7,509 nucleotides of DNA from Pyrinomonadaceae bacterium (GCA_013812565.1 JACCTF010000778.1:1-7509); one strand, 5' to 3'; shown: positions 1 through 7,086, counted from the stretch's first letter. The notes: generated by a model from the sequence alone, not told the origin. A program made the numbers and translations.

Positions 1-720
1 GAACAGGATCAATCCTCTGCCCGCGCGCGTCGGCCGTGGGTTGTGCTGGCGGTTTTGTTCCTTACCGTTTGGCTCATCGGGCCGGACGGACTCGGAGAAC
101 GGCATGGCGGTTTTTTACGCGAGCGCATTCTACTACTCGGGTTGGTGGCGATCATTCCCGCCCTGGAACTCGACGTGAGGAAGATCGGCATCCGGGTCGG
201 CGCGGCGGTGCTCGCAGCGGCCGCCGCCCTGCAACTGGCCGCCATGTGGGATTATGCTTTAACCTCAAACCGCTTAGCCGACGACTTTATGCAAGTCAAA
301 CCGCATATCGGGAGCGGTCGGCGAATCAAGATCATGCTGGTGGGTGACTACGGCCGGTTCAAAGCTAACCCGCTTCTACACACGGGCAACATGCTTGGGA
401 TCGGTACGGGCAATGTGGTGTGGGACAACTATGAGGTGGCGCAGTATTTCTTTCCTGCTAAGTACCGCGACGATCTCGCCGACCGCCGCGCGCGCGCGCA
501 GCAGGCCCGAAGGATGTACCGGTTCATGTTTCCATTTCCAAACGATGTAGCGGGTGAAGATCTCGACGAGTGGTCCGACCTGCTCGCGCAAGCCCACCGG
601 GAAATAGATGTGCTCGTGGTGTGGGGAACTAACCCCTGGCTTGATGCCATTAACACCCAATGGTACGGCCCCGAACCGACTTTTGAACAAGCGAACGTTC
701 GAATTTTCCAGCATCGCTGA
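1..720 (+). CDS. C-terminal part of a polytopic membrane protein of unknown function (5' end outside window)
   Basis: The frame is open from base 1 to the TGA at 718-720 (239 codons), so the gene almost certainly begins upstream; the GTG at 43 lies inside a hydrophobic stretch and is unlikely to be the start. Numbering codons from base 1, three probable membrane segments lie at about 13-27, 42-56 and 63-81. They are followed by a soluble region of about 150 residues, presumably extracytoplasmic. That region contains a GNVVWDNYEVAQYFFP stretch (about 137-152) and ends with VLVVWGTNP and a short tail. A few hydrophobic helices followed by such a tail recalls the C-terminal part of large envelope membrane proteins, including GT-C glycosyltransferase-like proteins, but I do not recognise the family securely. 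The adjacent glycosyltransferase genes make an envelope-sugar role possible; this is inference. An 8-bp inverted repeat (705-712 with 727-734) straddles the stop codon. Confidence 0.75.
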   Translation, partial: EQDQSSARARRPWVVLAVLFLTVWLIGPDGLGERHGGFLRERILLLGLVAIIPALELDVRKIGIRVGAAVLAAAAALQLAAMWDYALTSNRLADDFMQVKPHIGSGRRIKIMLVGDYGRFKANPLLHTGNMLGIGTGNVVWDNYEVAQYFFPAKYRDDLADRRARAQQARRMYRFMFPFPNDVAGEDLDEWSDLLAQAHREIDVLVVWGTNPWLDAINTQWYGPEPTFEQANVRIFQHR

Positions 721-871
721 GCAAACGCTGGAAAGTGGTGCGTTTTCGACGTCTCCATAAAGCAATGTGTTTGTGACTCGTCTGAAGGTCGTTAGAAACC
801 GGCAGAAGACACGCGCCGAGTGCCAGAAAGCTGACGGCGCAAAATAAAGCCAAAAGGTGTATAAAAGCCGT

Positions 872-1627
872 ATGCAAGCCGTTGTTGTCATCCCGACGTA
901 CAATGAGCGAGAGAACTTGGAGCCGCTTGTCGAGAAGCTCTGGCACCACGCCAGCGAGCTCCACGTTCTCATCGTTGACGATAACTCTCCGGACGGAACG
1001 GGGAGGATCGCCGACGAGTTGAGTCGGAAGAATCCCGGCAAGCTCTTTGTCCTTCACCGCCAAAACAAAGACGGATTGGGTAGGGCGTACGTCGAAGGGT
1101 TTAAGCACGCTTTGCAGAAGGATTACGAAATCATCTTGCAGATGGACGCCGATCTTTCGCACGACCCGAGTTACCTGCCTCTGTTTCTTGAACAACTTCG
1201 CCATGCGAGTCTTGTCTTAGGCTCACGCTACCTCCACGGCATTAGCGTTGTGAACTGGGATTTCAAGCGGCTGATGCTTAGTAAAATGGCGACCAAGTAC
1301 GTGCGGCTGATAACCCGCATGCCTTTTACCGACACCACCGGCGGATTCAAGTGTTGGCGCCGTGAGACGCTCGAGGCGGTGGGGCTTGAGGCGGTCTTCT
1401 CGAACGGCTACCTGTTTCAGATCGAGATGACGTTCAGAGCGTACAAGAAAGGGTTCAAGGTGGTCGAAATCCCGATCATCTTTATCGAGCGAAATTTAGG
1501 GAGATCGAAAATGAGTTGGGCGGTCATCTGGGAAGCCATCTGGGGGGTGTTGAGGTTGAAACTCAAATCCAGGTCGATAAAAGGCTCGGTGACCCAACGG
1601 GATGTCGAGCTTCTGGAGCACCGTTAA
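872..1627 (+). CDS. GT2 glycosyltransferase, polyprenyl-phosphate mannose synthase-like (DPM1/Ppm1 type)
   Basis: This 251-residue soluble enzyme probably transfers a hexose, typically mannose from GDP-mannose, onto a polyprenyl phosphate at the cytoplasmic face of the membrane. Family hallmarks are all present: IPTYNE (7-12), VDDNSPDGT (35-43), GLGRAYVEGF (68-77), the DAD metal-binding motif in MDADLSHDP (91-99), GSRY (117-120), DTTGGFKC (154-161) and a FIERNLGRSKM stretch (204-214). There is no C-terminal membrane domain, so it resembles the short soluble DPM1/Ppm1 form rather than the two-domain forms with helices. The ATG at 872 is chosen because family members start directly with the first beta strand (MQAVVVIPTYNE). 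A GTG at 857 would add five residues. An AAAGG at 853-857 may serve as ribosome site, though at a long distance from 872. The next gene, 41 bp downstream, is a lipid-sugar-dependent glycosyltransferase, its natural user. Mannose versus glucose or another sugar cannot be settled from motifs. Confidence 0.92.
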   Translation: MQAVVVIPTYNERENLEPLVEKLWHHASELHVLIVDDNSPDGTGRIADELSRKNPGKLFVLHRQNKDGLGRAYVEGFKHALQKDYEIILQMDADLSHDPSYLPLFLEQLRHASLVLGSRYLHGISVVNWDFKRLMLSKMATKYVRLITRMPFTDTTGGFKCWRRETLEAVGLEAVFSNGYLFQIEMTFRAYKKGFKVVEIPIIFIERNLGRSKMSWAVIWEAIWGVLRLKLKSRSIKGSVTQRDVELLEHR

Positions 1628-1668
1628 AAGGTTGTCGCGAAAGTAGCGCGTCTCCCTTTACGAGCGAC

Positions 1669-3444
1669 ATGAACGGATCATTAATCTACGAACCGAAGGT
1701 GAGCGGCGAAAGCCGGCCGCCCCATACAACCGCCCGCCGGCCTTCCGTTGTGCGGCAGGCCGCCGTCGCTTATTGGGCGGAAGCTCTCTGTTGCCTGCTG
1801 TTGCTGTTGATGGCCGTCAACTTCCTGATTGTCATCCAACGCAAAAGCATTACGGTTGATGAAGCCAAACATATCCCGGCCGGCTACCACCATCTCGTTC
1901 ACGGAAATTTCCGGATTAACAATGAGCACCCGCCGCTCGTTAAGATGTTGGCGGCACTGCCGCTGGTGCTGCTCGTCGGGCCGGTTGCGCCGGCGCCGCA
2001 GGCGCAGCCAACCTTGTTCACCACAGACTACACCGAGGAGATTACCTGGCCGTTTTGGAAAGCTAACACCGAGCGCTTCGAGACGATCTCGTTCTGGTCG
2101 CGCGTCCCCATGATCGCGCTCACGCTTCTGCTCGGCGCGCTCATCTTCATCTATGCGCGGCGGCTGTTTGGCCCGCGCGCCGCCCTCTTTGCCGTCGCGC
2201 TCTTCAGTTTCGAACCGACCGTGCTTGCGCACGGCCGCGTAGTTCAAACAGACGTGCCGGCGGCGCTCGGGTATCTTTTATTTTTCTTCGCGCTACATAC
2301 TTACGGGGCTGCGCCGACAACCGGTCGCGCGCTTTTCCTGGGACTTGCCGGCGGGCTGGCGCTCCTCACCAAGTTTTCGATGATCGTGATCGTGCCCGTC
2401 CTCGCCGTCGCCACGCTCGCTTTAATCGTGGTCGCGCCGCGTCGCGGTTGGCGGCGCACGCGGCTCGCGGCGCAGCTTCTCGGCGCAGCGCTCGTTGCCG
2501 TGGCGGTCATAAACGCCGCCTACTACTTTCAGCGCCGCCCGCTCGAACCGGCCGACGTTAAGTTCATCGCTTCGCAAAGTACGGCGCGGCGCAACGAGGT
2601 GATGCTCGGCTTCCGCGTTGTTTCGAAGATCGTGCCGACCGACTTTCTTTACGGCATCTACTGGCAAATAGTGCATAGCCGCGGCGGCCATTCGGCGTCG
2701 CTCCTGGGCGACTACAGCCGCACAGGGTGGTGGTACTATTTCCCCGTCGCGTTCGCGCTCAAAACTACGCTTGCCTTTGCGCTGCTCTCGGCGGCGGCGC
2801 TCGTCTGGGCGGCGTGGAGACTCTTAGCCCGCCGTGAGAAATACCTCTTGGTGCTCGTCGTCCCGCTAGCCCTCTACACGGCGCTCATAATGACGAGCAA
2901 GATCAACATCGGCATTCGATATTTCCTTCCCGCTTTTCCGTTTCTGTTCATCCTGAGCGGCGCGTTCCTTGATCGGCTGCTACGGCTAAAGAGGGCGCGG
3001 AGCGCGGGGCTGGCCCTCGCAGTTCTAGCGCTTTGCTGGGTGGGCGTCGAATCGGTGCGTGCTTACCCGCACTACATGTCATACATGAATCAGCTCGCGT
3101 GGCAACATCCGCGCTGGTATTACCTGTCGGACTCCAACGTCGAATGGGGCGACGACGTGCGTGAACTGGCGCTGTACCTGCGCGCGCGGGGTGAAACGAA
3201 AGTTCGTGCGCGATTCCTCGGCGGCTGGGGGAGGCTTGAACATTACGGCGTGGAGTACGTCGATTTGTTGCCGCCGCCCGCCGCGCCACTACCCGAGACG
3301 CGCTACATCGCAATCGGCGCGAGTTACCTAAACGGCTCAACCGTACCGCTGGAGGACGGGCAAAACTACTTCGCCGAATATCGCCGGCGTACGCCTGAAA
3401 AGGTATTCGGGAATTCAATCTACCTCTATCGGGCGAAGGAATAA
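1669..3444 (+). CDS. GT39/ArnT-like polytopic membrane glycosyltransferase (polyprenyl-phosphate-sugar dependent)
   Basis: This 591-residue membrane protein belongs to the GT-C fold PMT/ArnT-like families, which take a sugar from a polyprenyl-phosphate donor and attach it to a protein or envelope lipid outside the cytoplasm. A first helix (about 36-56) is followed by the catalytic-loop signature VDEAKH (63-68) and EHPPL (86-90), the family's acidic motif. Further hydrophobic helices span about 145-460. Other family-like stretches are GRVVQTDVPA (189-198), a GWWYYFPVAFALKT loop (353-366), IGIRYFLPAFPF (414-425), and PHYMSYMNQLAW plus LSDSNVEWGDD (467-496) before a soluble tail. The ATG at 1669 is preferred. 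The open frame reaches back to a GTG at 1516, but that would overlap the GT2 gene by 112 bp and add residues with no family character. No strong Shine-Dalgarno precedes 1669. The upstream GT2 probably supplies its donor. The acceptor is unknown. Confidence 0.9.
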   Translation: MNGSLIYEPKVSGESRPPHTTARRPSVVRQAAVAYWAEALCCLLLLLMAVNFLIVIQRKSITVDEAKHIPAGYHHLVHGNFRINNEHPPLVKMLAALPLVLLVGPVAPAPQAQPTLFTTDYTEEITWPFWKANTERFETISFWSRVPMIALTLLLGALIFIYARRLFGPRAALFAVALFSFEPTVLAHGRVVQTDVPAALGYLLFFFALHTYGAAPTTGRALFLGLAGGLALLTKFSMIVIVPVLAVATLALIVVAPRRGWRRTRLAAQLLGAALVAVAVINAAYYFQRRPLEPADVKFIASQSTARRNEVMLGFRVVSKIVPTDFLYGIYWQIVHSRGGHSASLLGDYSRTGWWYYFPVAFALKTTLAFALLSAAALVWAAWRLLARREKYLLVLVVPLALYTALIMTSKINIGIRYFLPAFPFLFILSGAFLDRLLRLKRARSAGLALAVLALCWVGVESVRAYPHYMSYMNQLAWQHPRWYYLSDSNVEWGDDVRELALYLRARGETKVRARFLGGWGRLEHYGVEYVDLLPPPAAPLPETRYIAIGASYLNGSTVPLEDGQNYFAEYRRRTPEKVFGNSIYLYRAKE

Positions 3445-3449
3445 AGATA

Positions 3450-3522
3450 ATCCACAAAGAACACAAAGAGTCACAAAGCAACAACCACAGCGGATGTGCC
3501 AATCTCAATATCCTTTGTGGAT
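3450..3522. repeat. ACAAAG direct-repeat cluster with a 10-bp inverted partner
   Basis: ACAAAG occurs three times, at 3454-3459, 3463-3468 and 3473-3478, with spacings of 9 and 10 bp. The first copy lies in ATCCACAAAG (3450-3459), which is exactly complementary to CTTTGTGGAT at 3513-3522, leaving a 53-nt loop. It starts six bases after the glycosyltransferase stop codon, so a role in mRNA 3'-end structure is possible. No U-tract follows, so it is not a standard intrinsic terminator. Similar ACAAAG-rich tracts are, from memory, common between genes of some environmental bacteria; this was not checked. Confidence 0.55.
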
Positions 3523-3554
3523 AAATACTTCTTTACCTTGAATTCTATAAGTAC

Positions 3555-3678
3555 ATTGGAAACTAAGTTCTTGACTGTTTTAGCGAAGTTCAGAGTTACG
3601 GCTTCAGCCGTGATGGTTTCGGCTTTATCGCGCCTGAAGGCGCAACTCTGAACGTCAAACAACTTAATTTACGGTGTA
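3555..3678. mobile_element. Palindromic REP/BIME- or MITE-like element with paired hairpins
   Basis: The core (3588-3653) is two inverted 24-nt units separated by 18 nt. Each unit is GTTCAGAGTT (3588-3597; inverted as AACTCTGAAC, 3644-3653) plus a hairpin. The left hairpin is ACGGC-TTCA-GCCGT (3598-3611, loop 3603-3606). The right is GCGCC-TGAA-GGCGC (3630-3643, loop 3635-3638), which on the other strand has the same TTCA loop. Stem bases differ between the units but pairing is kept. Outside the core, imperfect inverted repeats continue: left TAAGTT...TTGAC (3564-3575) against right GTCAA..AACTTA (3654-3666). The 8-mer ATAAGTAC occurs on both sides, at 3547-3554 and 3679-3686, as a target-site duplication might. 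No transposase is encoded, so this would be a non-autonomous element. The core repeat is certain; the element's exact ends and its mobility are inference. Confidence 0.6.
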
Positions 3679-3842
3679 ATAAGTACGTTTCTTCCGAAGA
3701 TAGATAAGCATCATTCGTTTATATACTGTAAGGCGTTATGAACGTTTCTATATCCTTGCTCGAACCCGGTTTGGGGTTGAGAAAGTTAATGAAGGAACTT
3801 TTGGTTATCTGTTGCTGAAAAGAATGGTTAGCGAAAAAGATC

Positions 3843-3846
3843 GGAG
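3843..3846 (+). promoter_or_regulatory. Ribosome-binding site of the first NRPS gene
   Basis: GGAG lies nine bases before the ATG at 3856, an ordinary Shine-Dalgarno distance. It is the clearest ribosome site in the window and supports that start codon. Confidence 0.7.
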
Positions 3847-3855
3847 ACTATAGAC

Positions 3856-6800
3856 ATGCCGAGCGAAATTATTGAGGGCTTTCAGCTTTCCCCTCAGCAG
3901 AAATATCTGTGGCCGTGGCAGCAAAACGATTCGTCGACGTATCGCGCCGAGTGCGTCCTGCTGCTCGCAGGCGAGCTTGACGCAGAGCGCCTGCAAACGG
4001 CCCTCCGACTCCTTGTCAATCGCTATGAAATTCTGCGCACGACCTACCGTTACCTGCCCGGGATGGACATCCCCCTGCAGGTGGTGATCGAGGACAGCGC
4101 ACCGGCGTGGCACACCGTTGATCTGCCCGAGCTGCATCAACAACAAGCCGAGATTGAAGAACTGTTGCGTCAGGAGAGAAGGCGTGGGTTCGACTTCGAG
4201 CACGGCCCGCTCGTGCATGCCGTATTGCTCAGGATGGCGGCGGACAAACACATGTTGCAACTCAGCTTGCCCGCCGTGTGCAGTGACGCGTGGACGCTTA
4301 AGAGTATCGTCTCAGAGACGGCACGGTTCTACGCCGCAGGTACACACGACGGGGAACCGCATGATGAGCTTTTGCAATATGTCCGCTTCTCCGCCTGGCA
4401 GAACGAGCTGCTCGAAAGCGGAGACGGGCAAAGCGAAGAAGGCTTGGCTTACTGGCGAAAGAATGATCCGTCTTCGCTTCCGCCGGTTACGCTGCCGTTT
4501 GAAGCAAGGCCGGGCAAAGAAGCGGTCTTTGCCCCGGAGACCGTAACGTGCGAGATCGAACCCGGCGTTGCCGCGAAGCTCGCGGGGTTAATCGAGAAGT
4601 ACGACACTTCGGTTGCCGTGGTGTTGCTGGCGTGTTGGCAGACGCTGTTGTGGCGGCTGAGCGGGCAAGCAGAGATCGCGGTCGGCTATGTCGGGGACGG
4701 CAGAGAGTACGAAGAACTACGCGGGGCGATGGGGTTGTTCGCGAAGCGGCTGCCGATAATTCACTGCTTCGATGAATCTATGCGATTCAGCGACGTTGTT
4801 AAAGCCGCCGACGGGCGAGTGCGCGAGGCCCGCGAGTGGCAAGACTACTTTGTGCCGAAACAGACGACCGCAACCAACTCAAATCTCCCTGCCAGCTCGA
4901 ATCTCCCTGTCGGCTTCGAGTTCGAAGAAACGGTTCGGATAGAGGCTGCCGCCGGCGTGTCGTTCACGGTTCATCACCAGTACGTTTGCACAGACCGCTT
5001 CAAAATCAATTTATCCTGTCGGAGGGTGGATGGTTCTCTAACCATAGCTATTCACTACGATTCGCAACTGCTCGGGCGGGAGAACGTCAAGCGCATCGCC
5101 GCCCACCTCGAAACGCTGATCAGAAGCGCGGGTGAAAAGCCGGAGGCGTTAGCCGGTGAGCTAGAGATTCTGAGCCATGCGGAGCGTCATCAACTGTTGG
5201 TTGAGTGGAATCAGACACAAGGGACGTACCCATCCGATAGATGTATTCATGAGCTGTTCGAGGTTCAAGTCGAGCGCACACCCGGCGCACCAGCGGTGGT
5301 GTTTGAAGACCAGCGACTAAGCTACGGCGAGCTGAACGCCGAGGCCAATCGGCTGGCTCATTATTTGAGGGGGCGGGGGGTCGGGCCGGACACGGCCGTA
5401 GGTTTGTTGGCCGACCGCTCGGTGGAGATGATGGTCGGGTTGCTCGGCATTCTGAAGGCCGGCGGGGCCTACGTGCCGCTCAACCCCGAGCATCCGAAAG
5501 CGAGGTTGGCGCACCAGCTCGCAGATATTCAGGCTCGGGTGTTGCTCACGCAGGAAAAGCTTTTGGGCCGCGCGCCGGAATTCAGCGGCGACGTGGTGTG
5601 CCTAGACCGTGACCGAACGCTTTTTCAGGACGCGCCGGACGTCAATCCGGAGCGGGTCTCGTCGCCGGAGAATTTGGTTTATGTGATCTACACCTCGGGT
5701 TCAACCGGGACGCCGAAAGGCGTCGGCATCAGCCATCGCAATTTGGTGAACTACACGCACTTCATCTGCGAGAAACTACAACTGGAGCAAGCGGCGGACG
5801 CCGCCCAATTGCAGTTTGCGACCGTGACGACGATCAGCGCCGATCTCGGAAATACCTGCATCTTTCCATCATTGGTCTCGGGCGGATGCCTGCACGTCCT
5901 GAGCTACGAAGCGGTGACCGACGGAAACTTATTCGCCGACTATACGGCCGAGCATCCGATTGACGTGCTCAAGATCGTACCTTCGCATCTAAGGGCGCTG
6001 CTGGCAACGAGCGTGGCTGACCAAATCCTGCCGCGCAAGTACCTGATCATGGGCGGCGAAGCGCTCGGTTGGGATCTCGTCAAGCAGGTCACGGAGCGGG
6101 GCGGCAGCAACATCGTGCGCCGGGCGATTAACCACTACGGGCCGACCGAGGCGACCGTCGGATCGCTTACCTTTGATATAAGCGAAGATAGAATTGACAG
6201 CGAGTTATCGGCAACAATTCCGATTGGGCATCCCATCGCGAACACCACTGTTTACATTGTGGATAATCGCTTGCAGCCGGTGCCGGTGGGCGTGGCGGGC
6301 GAACTCTACATCGGCGGCGCAGGGCTCGCGCGCGGCTACCTAAACCAAGCGGAACTCACGGCCGAGCGATTTATTCCCGATCCGTTCAGCGCCGAAAACG
6401 GAGCGCGTCTGTACAAGACAGGCGACCTGGCGCGGTACTTGGCCGACGGCAGCGTGGAGTTTCTCGGGCGCGTTGATAATCAGGTGAAGGTGCGCGGCTA
6501 CCGGATCGAGTTAGGGGAGATTGAAGCAACCCTCTTGCGGCACGCAGGGGTGCGCGAGACGGTCGTAGTGGCGCGGAAGGATATGGCAGACGAGCCGCGG
6601 CTGGTGGCCTACGTAGTGCCGCATCAAAAGCATGAGTGTACTACCGATGATCTGCGCCGCTTCCTGCAGGAGCAGTTGCCGGACTACATGATACCCACGG
6701 CCTTTGTGTCGTTGAAATCTCTACCGCTGACGCGTAACGGCAAGGTGGATCGTCAGGCGCTGCCCGCGCCCGAGGAGAGTTCTGAGTTGGAGAAAGCTTT

Positions 6801-7086
6801 CGTCGCGCCGCGCACCCCGACGGAGGAAGCGTTGGCGGGAATCTGGCGCGAAGTGCTCGGGGTGAAACAGGTTGGAGTCAATGACAACTTCTTTCGGCTC
6901 GGCGGGCATTCGCTGTTGCTGACCCGCGTCATCTCCCGTGTGCGCGCGGCGTTTGATGTGGAGTTGCCGCTGCGCAGCCTTTTCGAGGAGCCCACGATAG
7001 CTAAACTGGCTTTGACGATTGAAGATGTTTTAATGAAAGAGGTAGAGGGATTAACCGAGGACGAAGCTCGCCATTTCGCGGGATGA
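3856..7086 (+). CDS. Single-module NRPS: condensation-like (degenerate), adenylation (predicted Asp), thiolation
   Basis: This complete 1076-residue protein is one C-A-T module. The condensation-like domain (about 7-440) keeps LSPQQKYLW (11-19) and RYEILRTTY (56-64). HHxxxDG, however, is replaced by PAVCSDA (139-145): both histidines are gone and only the aspartate (D144) remains, so ordinary peptide-bond catalysis is unlikely. The adenylation domain (about 464-966) is intact: LSYGEL (488), LKAGGAYVPL (533), YTSGSTGTPKG (612-622), NHYGPTEAT (759-767), GELYIGG (815), YKTGD (853-857), GRVDNQVKVRGYRIELGEIE (871-890) and NGKVDR (961-966) with catalytic K963. Hand alignment to GrsA gives pocket residues D663, L664, T667, K706, I731, G733, H760, V768, G769, K963, close to the known Asp code. 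The thiolation domain (about 983-1052) carries LGGHS with phosphopantetheine-bearing S1019. A short acidic tail, LTEDEARHF, ends the protein. There is no epimerase or thioesterase. A second NRPS gene begins 28 bp downstream, so this is probably an initiating or early module in a multi-protein line. It is a cytoplasmic enzyme and needs a phosphopantetheinyl transferase. Confidence 0.95.
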   Translation: MPSEIIEGFQLSPQQKYLWPWQQNDSSTYRAECVLLLAGELDAERLQTALRLLVNRYEILRTTYRYLPGMDIPLQVVIEDSAPAWHTVDLPELHQQQAEIEELLRQERRRGFDFEHGPLVHAVLLRMAADKHMLQLSLPAVCSDAWTLKSIVSETARFYAAGTHDGEPHDELLQYVRFSAWQNELLESGDGQSEEGLAYWRKNDPSSLPPVTLPFEARPGKEAVFAPETVTCEIEPGVAAKLAGLIEKYDTSVAVVLLACWQTLLWRLSGQAEIAVGYVGDGREYEELRGAMGLFAKRLPIIHCFDESMRFSDVVKAADGRVREAREWQDYFVPKQTTATNSNLPASSNLPVGFEFEETVRIEAAAGVSFTVHHQYVCTDRFKINLSCRRVDGSLTIAIHYDSQLLGRENVKRIAAHLETLIRSAGEKPEALAGELEILSHAERHQLLVEWNQTQGTYPSDRCIHELFEVQVERTPGAPAVVFEDQRLSYGELNAEANRLAHYLRGRGVGPDTAVGLLADRSVEMMVGLLGILKAGGAYVPLNPEHPKARLAHQLADIQARVLLTQEKLLGRAPEFSGDVVCLDRDRTLFQDAPDVNPERVSSPENLVYVIYTSGSTGTPKGVGISHRNLVNYTHFICEKLQLEQAADAAQLQFATVTTISADLGNTCIFPSLVSGGCLHVLSYEAVTDGNLFADYTAEHPIDVLKIVPSHLRALLATSVADQILPRKYLIMGGEALGWDLVKQVTERGGSNIVRRAINHYGPTEATVGSLTFDISEDRIDSELSATIPIGHPIANTTVYIVDNRLQPVPVGVAGELYIGGAGLARGYLNQAELTAERFIPDPFSAENGARLYKTGDLARYLADGSVEFLGRVDNQVKVRGYRIELGEIEATLLRHAGVRETVVVARKDMADEPRLVAYVVPHQKHECTTDDLRRFLQEQLPDYMIPTAFVSLKSLPLTRNGKVDRQALPAPEESSELEKAFVAPRTPTEEALAGIWREVLGVKQVGVNDNFFRLGGHSLLLTRVISRVRAAFDVELPLRSLFEEPTIAKLALTIEDVLMKEVEGLTEDEARHFAG
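4879..4914 (+). repeat. 18-bp tandem duplication inside the NRPS condensation-like domain
   Basis: Two adjacent 18-bp units, 4879-4896 and 4897-4914, match at 15 of 18 positions and share AATCTCCCTG. In frame they encode SNLPAS then SNLPVG (residues 342-353). This is a small in-frame duplication in what looks like a loop of the condensation-like domain, where the later conserved condensation motifs are also hard to find. Confidence 0.7.

Larger units (their letters stand above)
3445..3855. other. 411-bp intergenic region between the glycosyltransferase block and the NRPS locus
   Basis: This region is visibly richer in A+T than the flanking genes and holds no convincing protein gene. From left to right it contains the ACAAAG repeat cluster with a distant inverted copy (3450-3522), the palindromic mobile-element-like repeat (3555-3678), and a further 170 bp leading to the NRPS start. 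In that last part I see a TATACT hexamer at 3722-3727 without a good -35 partner, a possible 26-codon ORF at 3738-3818, a weak 5-bp hairpin at 3763-3778, and a clear ribosome-binding site. It is the most likely place for the NRPS promoter and probably marks the boundary between two functional units. Confidence 0.8.

Noticed and set aside
705..734. 8-bp inverted repeat TTTCCAGC/GCTGGAAA around the stop of the first gene, as a terminator
   Set aside because: The loop is 14 nt, the stem is only moderately GC-rich, and no T-run follows; the pairing is real but termination is unsupported.
376..1204. Long - strand open frames over the first two genes
   Set aside because: They are antisense to a clear membrane protein and a clear GT2 enzyme and show no recognisable motifs.
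1516..1668. GTG-initiated upstream extension of the GT39-like gene
   Set aside because: It would overlap the GT2 gene by 112 bp in another frame and adds residues without family character; ATG 1669 leads directly to the expected N-terminus and first helix.
1681..3508. Several - strand open frames opposite the GT39-like gene
   Set aside because: They are low-complexity, Arg/Ala-rich translations typical of the antisense strand of a GC-rich gene.
3471..3662. 63-codon - strand ORF in the intergenic gap
   Set aside because: It runs through the palindromic repeat and the ACAAAG cluster, with no ribosome site or family features; probably chance.
3722..3727. TATACT as a -10 box for the NRPS genes
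   Set aside because: No TTGACA-like hexamer lies 16-18 bp upstream. A TTGACT at 3571 likewise lacks a convincing -10 and belongs to the inverted repeats of the palindromic element.
3760..3780. TCGAACCC...GGGTTGA resembling a tRNA T-arm
   Set aside because: The stem is only 5 bp and no acceptor, D or anticodon arms can be placed around it.
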